From assembly GCA_003013855.2 (NCBI GenBank), contig ML058505.1, positions 4,023,331 to 4,087,330 of the forward strand: a stretch of 64,000 nt of DNA, in the 5' to 3' direction. The notes under the pieces were generated by a model that saw only the letters and a program-made list of their open reading frames with translations, had not been told where the DNA came from and ran no database searches. The position numbers were made by a program, and so were the translations under genes. The stretch comes from Liriodendron chinense (Eukaryota > Streptophyta > Magnoliopsida > Magnoliales > Magnoliaceae). The stretch's first letter is position 1. The number at the start of each line of letters is the position of its first letter. Shown piece by piece: positions 55,656 through 64,000 of this stretch.

Positions 55656-57617
55656 TCAGTGCAGCTCTTCATTTCCTTTTCCCACATTGCTGCAGACCTT
55701 CTCATGCTTCATGATCATCTTAAATGTCTCATTCCTATCAGCCTGTACCAGCTCCCTCAAAAAATGGTCGTCAATGTTTTCCGTCTTCCTGTAAGAATCC
55801 TCAACACACCCATCTGTGAAAATCATCCTCGACTGGCGCTCTTTCAGCTCATTCCTATTGTACTTCTCCTCTTCCAACGTTCCCGACGCCATCAGCCGGT
55901 ACACGTAAACCACTCTCTCTTGTCCAGGACGGAATGCGCGAGCAATGGCTTGCTTCGTCTTGGATGGATTCCACTCTGAGTCCAACAAAACCACCCGCGA
56001 AGCTGCTGTGAGGCTAATGCCTTCGGCGCACGCGGTGGTTGACGCAAGCAGCACCCGTGATGTCCCACCGGATTCTTTGAACTTGTCCATTACTTTCGAC
56101 CGTGTGATCAGGTCTTGCTCACCTTGAAGCACCAACACTTCCTTGTCCTTCTGCCACCCAAACACTGATTTGAATATCTCAACGAAGAGATTGATGGGAG
56201 GGATGTTACGACAGAATATCAAGACCTTCTCCCGCTCGACAATGCATTGATGCATGAGATCAACTACAAACATCATCTTCGGACCTTTTTTGACATCGTG
56301 TCTGTATCTCTCGAGCTCCTCCAACTCGTTCACGCTGAAGTATTTACGTGCGCACGTGAAGGCTTTTATCAACCATGGATGAATTGATCCCGCAGTGATC
56401 AACAGCTCTAACTCAAGACAACAACTGCTTCTTAATTTATCTAACTTCGATAGAATCCGTTCTTGCACGTCTGTCGACTTCATCAGGAGAGTATAGCATT
56501 GCAGGCCTGGAAGTCTATCCAAAGTCCCACCATTGTAGACATCTATAAACCCATTTGTTATTTTCTTTAAAACACTAAGGCCCCATTTTCTCTCTTCATC
56601 TATATTCGAGTTGATGCTTCTTGCAATTTGCTCTTCAAAAGTTCTTCTTGCTAGCATCTCTGTTCGACTGCTAGCAGTCTTCTTTTCTTTTCGTTTTCCA
56701 CCACTACTGTTGACGGCTATTCTTAGATTGAACTCCCTTGCCATCTCGGAGATAAAGGCCGGTCTCGCCAAGCAAAGGGTGTTGAAGTACTCTTCGAAAT
56801 TGTTTTGGAATAGCGTCCCAGAAAGCAAAATCCTCATTTCTGTCTTTACTTCCATCAACACTCTCCTCAACTTGGATTTCGTGCTTCTTGGGTTGTGCCC
56901 CTCGTCAAGTATCAGAATCCCGGGGCTTTGCCTTAGGACTCCTGCCATGTATCTCCGATGCTCGATTTCGGAGTCTTCACGCGTCATGTAGAAGAAAGAT
57001 GAGTAGCTCATGAGGAGAATGCTTGGGTGTTCATGCCATTTCCATAGCTTCTCTAAGCAATCTGTAAGATGCATCATTGTTTCGCTTAGCTTGAGGTCCC
57101 CGATTGATTCTTTGATTTTGCATTTCCGCTTCTCATTTCTGTAGTGCTTCACTGCATGGATTTGGTAAATCGGAATGGATACATCCCACTTCTCGAACTC
57201 TTTGTACCATGCATAAAGTGTGGTCTTCGGAGCAAGTATAAGAGGCCGCCTTCTTGGAAACAATTTCAAGTAGCTTATGAGGAATGAGATTACAAGCAGT
57301 GTTTTTCCCGTTCCAGGAGAATGCGAGATCACACAACCACCGCATTTCCTGGACATGCATTCCATGTCTCTTGGGTTCAAAGATCCTGCAATGTTTTTCC
57401 AGAGGAATTCAAATGCTTTCTTTTGGTGGTCAAGCAATTTCGTCTTGAAGTCTGGTATTAGAGCCCAAACACTCTTGTAATGTTCTAACTTGACATCCTT
57501 CAAGGAACTGGCATTGAGGAAAGGATCTGCATCCACGACATATGGATCGTAATTTCTGGCCCACTCCATCTTCACTCCACATTTATCCTCAGTTCTAATC
57601 CACTCATCTCTTCGCAA
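55656..57617 (-). CDS. CLSY: CLASSY1/2-like SNF2 remodeler, helicase exon
   Basis: The last exon of a minus-strand gene: 653 sense codons and a stop, starting right after the acceptor CCTTTGTAG at 57618. It is an SNF2 ATPase: Walker A in CVISHSPGTGKT (about residues 95-106), LILAPKTTLYAWYKEFEKW (about 126-144), DExH box LILDEGHNPRS (about 235-245), LLSGTLFQNNFEEYFNTL (about 264-281), and C-terminal helicase motifs TTACAEGISLTAASRVVLLD and RAFRPGQ (about 560-566). The sequence between motifs, such as VWALIPDF and LDHQKKAFEFLWKNI, resembles CLSY1/CLSY2 more than CLSY3/4. CLSY proteins (about 1,250 residues) bring RNA polymerase IV to chromatin for RNA-directed DNA methylation in the nucleus. 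This exon is fully open with all key residues, so it may be functional or only recently orphaned; the N-terminal half was not found here. Confidence 0.9.
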   Translation of the reverse strand: MRRDEWIRTEDKCGVKMEWARNYDPYVVDADPFLNASSLKDVKLEHYKSVWALIPDFKTKLLDHQKKAFEFLWKNIAGSLNPRDMECMSRKCGGCVISHSPGTGKTLLVISFLISYLKLFPRRRPLILAPKTTLYAWYKEFEKWDVSIPIYQIHAVKHYRNEKRKCKIKESIGDLKLSETMMHLTDCLEKLWKWHEHPSILLMSYSSFFYMTREDSEIEHRRYMAGVLRQSPGILILDEGHNPRSTKSKLRRVLMEVKTEMRILLSGTLFQNNFEEYFNTLCLARPAFISEMAREFNLRIAVNSSGGKRKEKKTASSRTEMLARRTFEEQIARSINSNIDEERKWGLSVLKKITNGFIDVYNGGTLDRLPGLQCYTLLMKSTDVQERILSKLDKLRSSCCLELELLITAGSIHPWLIKAFTCARKYFSVNELEELERYRHDVKKGPKMMFVVDLMHQCIVEREKVLIFCRNIPPINLFVEIFKSVFGWQKDKEVLVLQGEQDLITRSKVMDKFKESGGTSRVLLASTTACAEGISLTAASRVVLLDSEWNPSKTKQAIARAFRPGQERVVYVYRLMASGTLEEEKYNRNELKERQSRMIFTDGCVEDSYRKTENIDDHFLRELVQADRNETFKMIMKHEKVCSNVGKGNEELH

Positions 57618-58092
57618 CTACAAAGGAAAAAAAAAAGAAGGTGAAATATTGGATATCTGTAGAAAAAGAGTATCTATGTTAGCAGCATTCAACTCCAATG
57701 TGTGTTGGCCACAAAGAATTAAATCATGACATTTTATCCATGGTCCATTCGGAAGGCATGCCAATTCATGCACCCAATTGCAGATAGAGCATAGCTTGAA
57801 ATTCATCTTGATTGGACAATATGAACCGCCAGATCGGTGGCAGGGAATGGATGGTTAAGAAGAAAATGGTTTGCGGTCCAAATCCTAGGGGAAAAATCAG
57901 TTAAGATTGGACGATCAGTGTGATTTTCTGTTCATGCTCCATCCACAGTAGCACCCATGATTTCAATTTTTTTATTGCTGTTCATGTATGCCACACGGAC
58001 CATGGATGAGTTGCCACAATTTAGTACTTGAGAAATATACACGGTTGCTGAATCAATGTTTGTAAGGAAATGGTCTTTCATGGCTCACGTAC
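57618..58092 (-). other. Intron between the zinc-ribbon and helicase exons
   Basis: 475 bases on the minus strand, from donor TTC|GTACGTGAGC to acceptor TTTCCTTTGTAG|TTGCG, phase 0. The donor is weaker than consensus; an alternative GTGAGC four bases on would put the next exon out of frame. Confidence 0.65.
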
Positions 58093-58227
58093 GAAAGGTG
58101 GCGAGACATGTCTTATGTCAATGCTTACAACATTGCATAGCTGACATACAATTCCAACTTCTTCATCCAATTTGCATTCATGTTGGCATGGTCGCCTGTC
58201 ACGATCAGAGGATTCTATACTCGAGTC
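58093..58227 (-). CDS. CLSY: CLSY-like zinc-ribbon exon
   Basis: A 135-base exon of exactly 45 codons, after acceptor ATAATTTTCAG and before donor GTACGT. It reads CQHECKLDEEVGIVCQLCN followed by VVSIDIRHVSPPF. The pattern C-x3-C then C-x2-C, with LDEE(V/I)G between and ending in PPF, matches the conserved block that precedes the SNF2 domain in CLSY1/2 proteins. Phase 0 at both ends keeps frame with the helicase exon. This confirms that the helicase exon belongs to a spliced CLSY-type gene. Confidence 0.8.
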
Positions 58228-58410
58228 CTGAAAATTATCCGATGATGCTGAATCAGTACAACTAACAGAAATAACATACAATTGTAAACTGTAATGAAAA
58301 AATGTAGCTGGCTTTTGAAAAAGAAAATGTCACATTCATGATCTTGCTTTCACCATCTTACAATAAAATGAAAGTAAAAGCATTTTGAACGTTATTAACA
58401 AATAACAAAC

Positions 58411-58496
58411 CAGACATCTTTGACACAAGTTTGAAAATGGTTTCCTTGCAAATGCATTGTAACCATCTTTCTCATGGGATTCCGTATTTGAAGTTC
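58411..58496 (-). CDS. Possible further upstream CLSY-like exon
   Basis: An 86-base stop-free stretch between acceptor-like TTATCCAATCAG and donor-like CTG|GTTTGT. It would end in phase 0, as the next exon requires, and encode NTESHEKDGYNAF and SNLCQRCL. I see no motif that proves it, and the donor is weak. Confidence 0.3.
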
Positions 58497-58736
58497 CTGA
58501 TTGGATAACATTTGCAAGGACAGGTTAAAATTCAACTTTTGAAGCTTTAAATGAAAATTTCAGGTAGAAGATCATAGCCTGAAAGCCTTATTTTTCCATT
58601 TATGAAAAAGGGCTACAATGTTCTATTCTTAATGGGCCATATTCCAACGTGCATTGGCAACAAAATACTACCCGTGGCAACTTCTCTGTGGCGCACATGG
58701 CATACATGCATGCCGGTGGAAACCAAGCACAAATCC
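58497..58736. other. Gap between CLSY-like exons and a copia LTR
   Basis: No convincing exon is found in these 240 bases. The copia LTR at 58737 lies where the 5' half of the CLSY-like gene would be expected to continue. Confidence 0.5.
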
Positions 58737-59143
58737 TGATGGGGTGTTCCTCCTCATGAGAAAGGGAGAGAGTGGAGCTCAGGGGTCATCAGGTGCCCGA
58801 CCAGTCTCAGTTAGACTGTTTTGGAGATAGTCGAGCAACCGACGTTTTGGTGATCGAGCGTCTGACCAGGTTCAGTCCGGTCGGGCACCCAACCAGGTTT
58901 GGTCGGGCGACCTGAAATTCGGTTTTATTTCTCAACAACTCTCTGGACAGTTTTGCCTTTTATCGAGCGCCTGATCAGACAGTTTGTCCTTTTATCGGGC
59001 ACCCGACAGTGTCTAGTACGGCGCTCGACAGGCGTGCGGGCTGCGAAACACAGTTTCCTATTTTGGCTCTATTTCTTGCGAAGTGTTATATAAACACATG
59101 TTAAACGAGATTAGGGTATCCACATAGTTGTTCTACATGCCCA

Positions 59144-59199
<56 letters not shown>

Positions 59200-59568
59200 G
59201 TAGAGAAGAGGTTTTTGCTCATGACGCTTCATTCGCGCAACTAACGACATCTCGGTTCTCCTACGTCCTCGATCCGGTGAGATCTCTCAAGTTTCTCAGT
59301 TCTTTCTTATTGTTATCCACCCATGTGTGGGTGAAGTTGATTGGATCCAAAAGAGTTGTTCTTGTGATCGCTGTGTAATAGTCTTTTACATAGTGGATTG
59401 TTATCTGGACGAGGTCCCATGGTTTTTACCTCTGTTTGAGGGTTTTCCAAATAAAAATATCTTGTGTTCATGTGATTGATTATTTGCTTGCGTTTCCACA
59501 TTACTATATCCCATAATTCACAGTAGTTGGGGTGTGAGATCCTGAACGTTTGTGCAACGCCCCCAACA
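58737..59568 (+). repeat. Copia element 2, 5' LTR (832 bp)
   Basis: Begins TGATGGGGTGTTCC and ends CCCCCAACA, with a TATA-like TTATATAAACAC at about 59085-59096 and a long GA microsatellite downstream at about 59150-59198. Homologous to the LTR at 32902-34767. No 3' partner is present in the window. Confidence 0.8.
59150..59198. repeat. GA dinucleotide microsatellite in the copia LTR
   Basis: About 24 GA units downstream of the LTR TATA box. The equivalent place in copia element 1 has a short GAGAGAGA run, so this copy has expanded. Confidence 0.9.
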
Positions 59569-59572
59569 AGAG

Positions 59573-59584
59573 TGGTATCAGAGC
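59573..59584 (+). promoter_or_regulatory. Copia element 2 primer-binding site
   Basis: TGGTATCAGAGC, four bases after the LTR, the canonical complement of the initiator tRNA-Met 3' end used by plant copia elements. Confidence 0.9.
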
Positions 59585-59624
59585 GTCCAGGTTATGTAAA
59601 CGGACAATTGGATCGATGTGAATT

Positions 59625-59930
59625 ACGGAGGGTGGCTCATTAAGAATGACCAACCTCAATGGGTCAAACTGGCCCATCTGGAAGGCTAAAATGAAGGACC
59701 TGCTATATTGCAAAGACCTATATATGCTAATCACAGGTGAAAGTGAGAAACCGGCAGAGACGTCTGCTAATGAGTGGAAGAAATTACACCGTTAGGCGGT
59801 GGGGTTTATCCGACAGTGGTTGGATGACACGGTGTTCCACTACGTGTTCATTGAGACCTTAGCCACTAGCCTTTACCAGAAATTGGAAGGGTTGTATGAG
59901 AGGAAGACAGCCAAATCCAGGAAAGAAATC
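59625..59930 (+). pseudogene. Copia element 2 gag, truncated
   Basis: Aligns with the gag at 35091: NLNGSNWPIWKAKMKDLL (about 59652-59705), then KLHR, a TAG stop, AVGFIRQWLDDTVFHYV, and KLEGLYERKTA. The codon equivalent to the start ATG is ACG (59625-59627). Similarity ends near 59930, where the Del-like LTR fragment begins. Dead copy. Confidence 0.75.
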
Positions 59931-60661
59931 CCTAAATTAATGCAGCTTAAGCCGAACAGGCATTTCCACAAATTGCATGGATGCCAGACGCTATGCTCAG
60001 TAAGGCTAGACCCTGCTTATCCTAACCGTCGAGTCCCGACGCTCAATTGGCCCGAATAGTGTCCCGAATAACTGAACCATTTATAGGCCACTCTTTAGGG
60101 CAACGTTAGTCACGGAACTAAATAAGAACCTCCATTTTGCCGGGCTTGACGACCCTCGCGTATCATTGAGCCAAGACAGGGTGCTAAATCGCTCAACTTG
60201 AGCCTGGAGCGTCGGCACATGTGCAGTGTGAATTTTACAACCATTGGGCAATAAGTGAGTTACATATGTCCTTTTGAACATTCCCCAAGTTGTTGGATCT
60301 GAACCGATGAAATGTCGTGAAACTTAGGGCCCTAGCTCTACATAATTCCCAGCCTAATTTCCTAAAGTCGTGGCCCCGATCGATGACCGATGACCGTCCA
60401 ACAGACGTCATGTCGTAACCGTCGATCGCTGCATCCGTATTATGAAAGGGTGGGACCTTAAGTAGATCCCATCAAGTAATAACTATCCTATGGTTTGGAT
60501 GGACCCGCATGGGTCCTGATAGACCTTACTAAGGGAGCCAACATTTCCTAGGGCCATTTGCATGACAAATTAACCACTAGGGCCAATTGGGTCTATCTGA
60601 CACTATAAATAGTAGTGCATTGTAGTGCATTGGGGCATTTCCCCCAACCCATTCTCAAGCC

Positions 60662-60667
<6 letters not shown>

Positions 60668-60701
<34 letters not shown>
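60668..60701. repeat. GA dinucleotide microsatellite
   Basis: About 16 GA units downstream of the TATA-like box of the LTR fragment, comparable with the CT run at 8191-8219 in the related solo LTR. Confidence 0.9.
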
Positions 60702-60704
<3 letters not shown>

Positions 60705-61195
60705 AGAGGGGGATTGTGGTGGGGTATGTTGTAGGGCTTGTGGTTGTATCTCTTAGCCCAAGCTTCTAGCCTAGCTTCGCTGTGTCGGAATTGCGTCCAC
60801 TCCGTTGAGATTGGAGGTAAGACCCTACCTCTCAGTCGTCGATTCTTCTAGGGTTGAGCATTTAAATCTCACACTAATCTTGATCGTCATGTAGGCTTGA
60901 CAATTTCCGTCAAACCCTAACCCTAGGTGTTGCTTGGTTGAGAAAACCCTAAACCCTAAGGTGTGGATTATACTTCTAGGTTTGTGTTATCAACCCTAGA
61001 CGGTTTTAGGATTGATTTGGTCATTAGGGTACGATTCATGGTTGTTAATTGCTTTGTATTATATTAATTGCAATATGGTGATGTATTTGATATTCGTAGC
61101 TAAGGTGTTTGATGAAATGCTTGAGTGAGATAAACTGCCATTGTGTGATGCAATCCATCATGATTAATTGCTTTATGCAGTGCACTCATGTAAAT

Positions 61196-61860
61196 AAGAT
61201 GATAGAATGTTGCCTAACTACTTGTTAGGTTATTTTTTTCCTAAGTTGAGATCATGTTGCAATATAAGTTAGGTTTTGCAATGGAGTTGTGATAGGGAAC
61301 ATCTGGCCAAATGTTATAAGGCAGGGACCCGGATTTGACAGCTACCCAAGATGTACCCGGTTGGTCAGGGGAACACGGATGGCTGGTAGTAGTTGGACTA
61401 TGCAGGTCCCTTGTGCCCATGCCTATCCAGATGGACACCCCTTGTATCAATCGGATCCGTCTAATGTATGGCATTGTAGATTGTTGATGATTGTGGTAAC
61501 ACGGTCCAGACGGACACCCCTTGTATCAAGATGATAGAATGTTGCCTAACTACTTGTTAAGTTATTTTTTTCCTAAGCTGAGATCATGTTGCAATAGAAG
61601 TTAGGTTTTGCGATGGAGTTGTGACAGGGTACATCTGGCCAACTGTTCTAAGGCAAGGGCCCGGATGTGACAGCTACCCGAGATGTACCCGGTTGGTCAA
61701 GGGAACACGGATGGTCGGTAGTAGTTGGACTACACAGGTTGCTTGCGCCCATGCCGGTCTAGACGGACACCCCTTGTATCAATCGGATCCGTCTAATGCA
61801 TGGCATTGTAGATTGTTGATGATTGTGGTAACGCGGTCCCTTGAATACAAGATACTACGG
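61196..61860 (+). repeat. About 332-bp tandem duplication in the LTR fragment
   Basis: AAGATGATAGAATGTTGCCT starts at 61196 and again at 61528; both copies run through GGACACCCCTTGTATCAATC and GATTGTTGATGATTGTGGTA. A short extra GGACACCCCTTGTATCAAG lies at the junction, showing where the copies were joined. Confidence 0.85.
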
Positions 61861-63060
61861 TTTCCCCGTTAAGACCGTCTGAACCTAAGTGTGATGCAAT
61901 CCTGTTAAGACTCTTGGGACGAGCATGGTGGTATGGGACACTGTGCTCGAGTTGTCGGCCCACGCTGGGGTGACGAGCCTCCCCATAGTGACCATGGAGC
62001 AATTGTGAGGGCGGCGAGCCTTACCGGTATGATCGAGACTGCTGGTGTACTTTTGATTATAACAGGAAGTAGGGAACAATATCTAATGATTGAATGAAGT
62101 AGGGGTTTGCGGGTTACTGGCGATGATTGGCAGTCTCACCGCACGGAGCCAGATGGTCCAGAATGGGACCAATGACACAACAGTAGTACCCTGGCTTCGC
62201 CAATTCCGCTAAGTGATAATAAATCTAACAAGACCTAACTAATCATTCATACGTATCATGGGTCTCCCAGGCAACTGTCTGACTGTTCGAAATTCCAGGA
62301 TGCCGAAGGATGAACCCCATACTTGCATCTGTGGAAGTTCTAGGGGTGCCTGGTTGCTTGATGTGGCGCGAGTGCCACCTCGTGTTCCTCATGAGACATC
62401 CAGAACATGCATAGTGTGCGAATTCATGTCGTTCATGCACTAATGAACTAGCAATAGGAATTTGGATGTTTTGCTAGTGATCAATGCCTAACCCTGCTTT
62501 GTTTGATAGCATGTTAAACTTAGAATTGTAATGCCACTGAGTTGATCACTCACCCCCACTCTGGGGCAATCTTTTAAAACATCAACCAGACACTATTATG
62601 ATAGATGCAAGTACCCTAGAGGAAGATACTCTACAGGGTGAGTTCAAAAATTTGGAAAAGAAGGTCTCCTATTTTCAGTTCTCTGATGACAGGGCCTTAG
62701 TTGGGGAGGCTAGCCCTTTGTTATGTATTTTGAGAGTAGTGGGCTCATAGATGTTGTAACACTTGATACCTACACTTTCTTTCTTTCTGTCTTTATTTCC
62801 TTTGTGATTTTGGGTGGGGCCACCCGTTGTGCATGTGCCTCACATTTTGGAGGATGATATATGTTCGTATTACTTTTAGTAAGGTAAAAATTTGACTTCA
62901 ATCTTTACTTACTGCTTCCATTTGGTTTTAATCTTGTGCATTGGTACCGTATAGCAATAAATATATTAATCACGCTTCCGCAAAGCATAAGTGACACCCG
63001 GAATCTTGAGGACCTAAGTCATACTCGAGTCTCGAAATTTGGGGTGTTATAGGCCTCTTA

Positions 63061-64000
63061 GTTCAGTAAGGATTGGAAGACGCACTCCTTGGGAAGCGAC
63101 CAAAGACTATGAAAGAAGAAGAGTGGAGCAAGTTGGATCAGAAAGCCAATATCTCAATCCAATTATGCCTAACGAATGACGTCCTTTATAATGTCATGAG
63201 GGAGAAGACTGCGGCTGATAATAAAGTTGGAGAACATTTATGCGAAAAATCTCCAGAAAACTGCCTGTATCTGAAGCTTTAGTTGTTCAATTTGAAGATG
63301 ATGGAAGGGACCGATGTTGAGAGCCATATTAGCAACTTAAATAAGCTTATTTGCAAACTGTTGGATGTAGATGAACTGATGAAGGGCGAGGATCAAGCAT
63401 GCATCCTGTTGAATTCTCTTATATGATCATATGAGTCGTTTACAGGCTCTTTGTGCACAGGGAGGACTACCATCAACGTTGAGACTGTCATCTCAACCCT
63501 CCAGTCGAAGGCAATGAGAAAGAAGAGCGGTGACGTGCGTACGTCCTCAGATGCACTGATTATGAGGGGAAGAAATTTTGAGCGGGATGGGGGATCTTCT
63601 CAATTGAGATCTAAATCCAAGAGCAAAGGGAATGGCAAGTTGAAGTGCTGGAGTTGTGAACAGGTAGAGCACATGAAGAGTGATTTTCCGAATCCCAAGA
63701 TGAAGAAAGAGAAGTTTGAAAATTCTTCTAGGGAGGCCAATACTGTGGAATCCATAGAGGACATGAGTGATGATTGCGATGTATTAACTATATCCAGATT
63801 CTGGTATCTCAGCGATGAGTGACTCTTGGATTAAGAAGAATCATATCACATGTATCATGATCGAAGTTCATTCACCGAATACAGGGAGTATGACGGTGGT
63901 TCGGTGTTCTTGGGCGATGACTACGCCTGCGAGGTGGTGGGTATTGGTTCGGTGCACATTAGGATGTTCAATGGGATCGAATGCATCCTGACAGATGTGA
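63061..64000 (+). pseudogene. Copia element 3 gag and start of protease
   Basis: A different copia from elements 1 and 2. It reads GLEDALLGKRPKTMKEEEWS (about 63073), a UBN2-type gag with CLTNDVLYNVMREKTA, NKLICKLLDVDEL and SYESFTGSL, a zinc knuckle CWSCEQVEHMKSDFP (about 63646-63690; spacing CX2CX4HX4 with the final Cys replaced by Phe), then, in another frame, GGSVFLGDDYACEVVGIGSV and RMFNGIECILTDV, the segment after the protease active site of Tork/Tnt1-type copia. Stops at about 63280 and 63424 and later frame changes show decay. The 5' end is cut by the Del-like LTR fragment and the rest runs off the window. Confidence 0.8.

Larger units (their letters stand above)
59930..63051 (+). mobile_element. 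Del-like LTR fragment, related to 7301-11991
   Basis: Shares with 7301-11991 a series of landmarks in the same order: GACGATTG-type ACTGGCGATGATTG followed by CACCGCA and GAGCCAGATGGTCC, GGCAACTGTCTGACT, GGGGTGCCTGGTTGCTTGATG, and an ACCCGG-rich 3' end GGGGTGTTATA at 63041-63051 (expected CA end changed to TA). A CTATAAATAG box lies at about 60603 and a GA microsatellite at about 60668-60700. The typical TGTAACGCCC start is not seen, so the left end is truncated or rearranged. It lies between two unrelated copia gag fragments. Confidence 0.6.

Noticed and set aside
1..64000. tRNA, rRNA, snoRNA or miRNA genes
   Set aside because: Apart from SINE promoter boxes I saw no cloverleaf or rRNA-like sequence, and the foldback hairpins are repeats without evidence for being miRNA genes.

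Overview
This is nuclear DNA from a flowering plant with a repeat-rich genome. Evidence: coding exons with GT-AG introns, LTR retrotransposons of the plant Ty1/copia and Ty3/gypsy (Tat, Ogre-like and Del-like) types, hAT-type MITEs, tRNA-derived SINEs, many GA/CT microsatellites, and a CLASSY-type SNF2 gene known only from plants. The abundant foldback repeat beginning with GTGGGGCCCACCATGATG gives me a weak impression of a magnoliid-like woody plant, but I cannot place the species. There is no operon, CRISPR array or prokaryotic signal.

Layout. 1-5 kb: mostly non-coding, with the first of three paralogous minus-strand genes encoding a small basic serine-rich protein of unknown function (3153-3602) and hAT-like MITEs. 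5.3-13 kb: two Ogre/Tat-like LTR remnants in opposite orientation; one is split by a 4.7-kb Del-like solo LTR (7301-11991, TSD TGTGT) whose 3' part is internally duplicated, and also carries a SINE with a 17-bp TSD. 14.3-31.1 kb: a direct tandem duplication (unit A 14305-22414, unit B 22415-about 31113), each unit with one intact copy of the small gene (19034-19540 and 27243-27749). Insertions present in one unit and absent from the other (a hAT MITE in A, a SINE in B) give clean empty sites. 31-33 kb: AT-rich, no gene seen.

32.9-50.3 kb is a Russian-doll of transposons. A decayed copia element (5' LTR 32902-34767, gag from 35091, pol 47832-50340) has a 1.1-kb hAT-type element in its LTR, a TRIM-like fragment at its primer-binding site, and an 11.9-kb Tat-type gypsy element (35895-47826, TSD CCTCA) between gag and protease. 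The gypsy element carries gag, protease, RT-RNase H, a second RNase H, integrase, an array of six nested palindromes, and an antisense multi-exon gene with the plant gypsy-type transposase-like domain.

50.3-55.6 kb: foldback elements, poly-G tracts, no gene seen. 55.66-58.5 kb: minus-strand 3' half of a CLASSY1/2-like chromatin remodeler (RNA-directed DNA methylation) with an intact helicase exon; its 5' half is not visible, and a copia LTR lies just upstream. 58.7-64 kb: a second copia (LTR plus gag start), a Del-like LTR fragment, and a third copia gag entering its protease region at the window edge.

The host genes seen are therefore few: three small paralogs and one partial CLSY-like gene. 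The rest is transposable elements at different stages of decay, with nonsense mutations largely of the C-to-T / G-to-A type expected from methylated cytosines.
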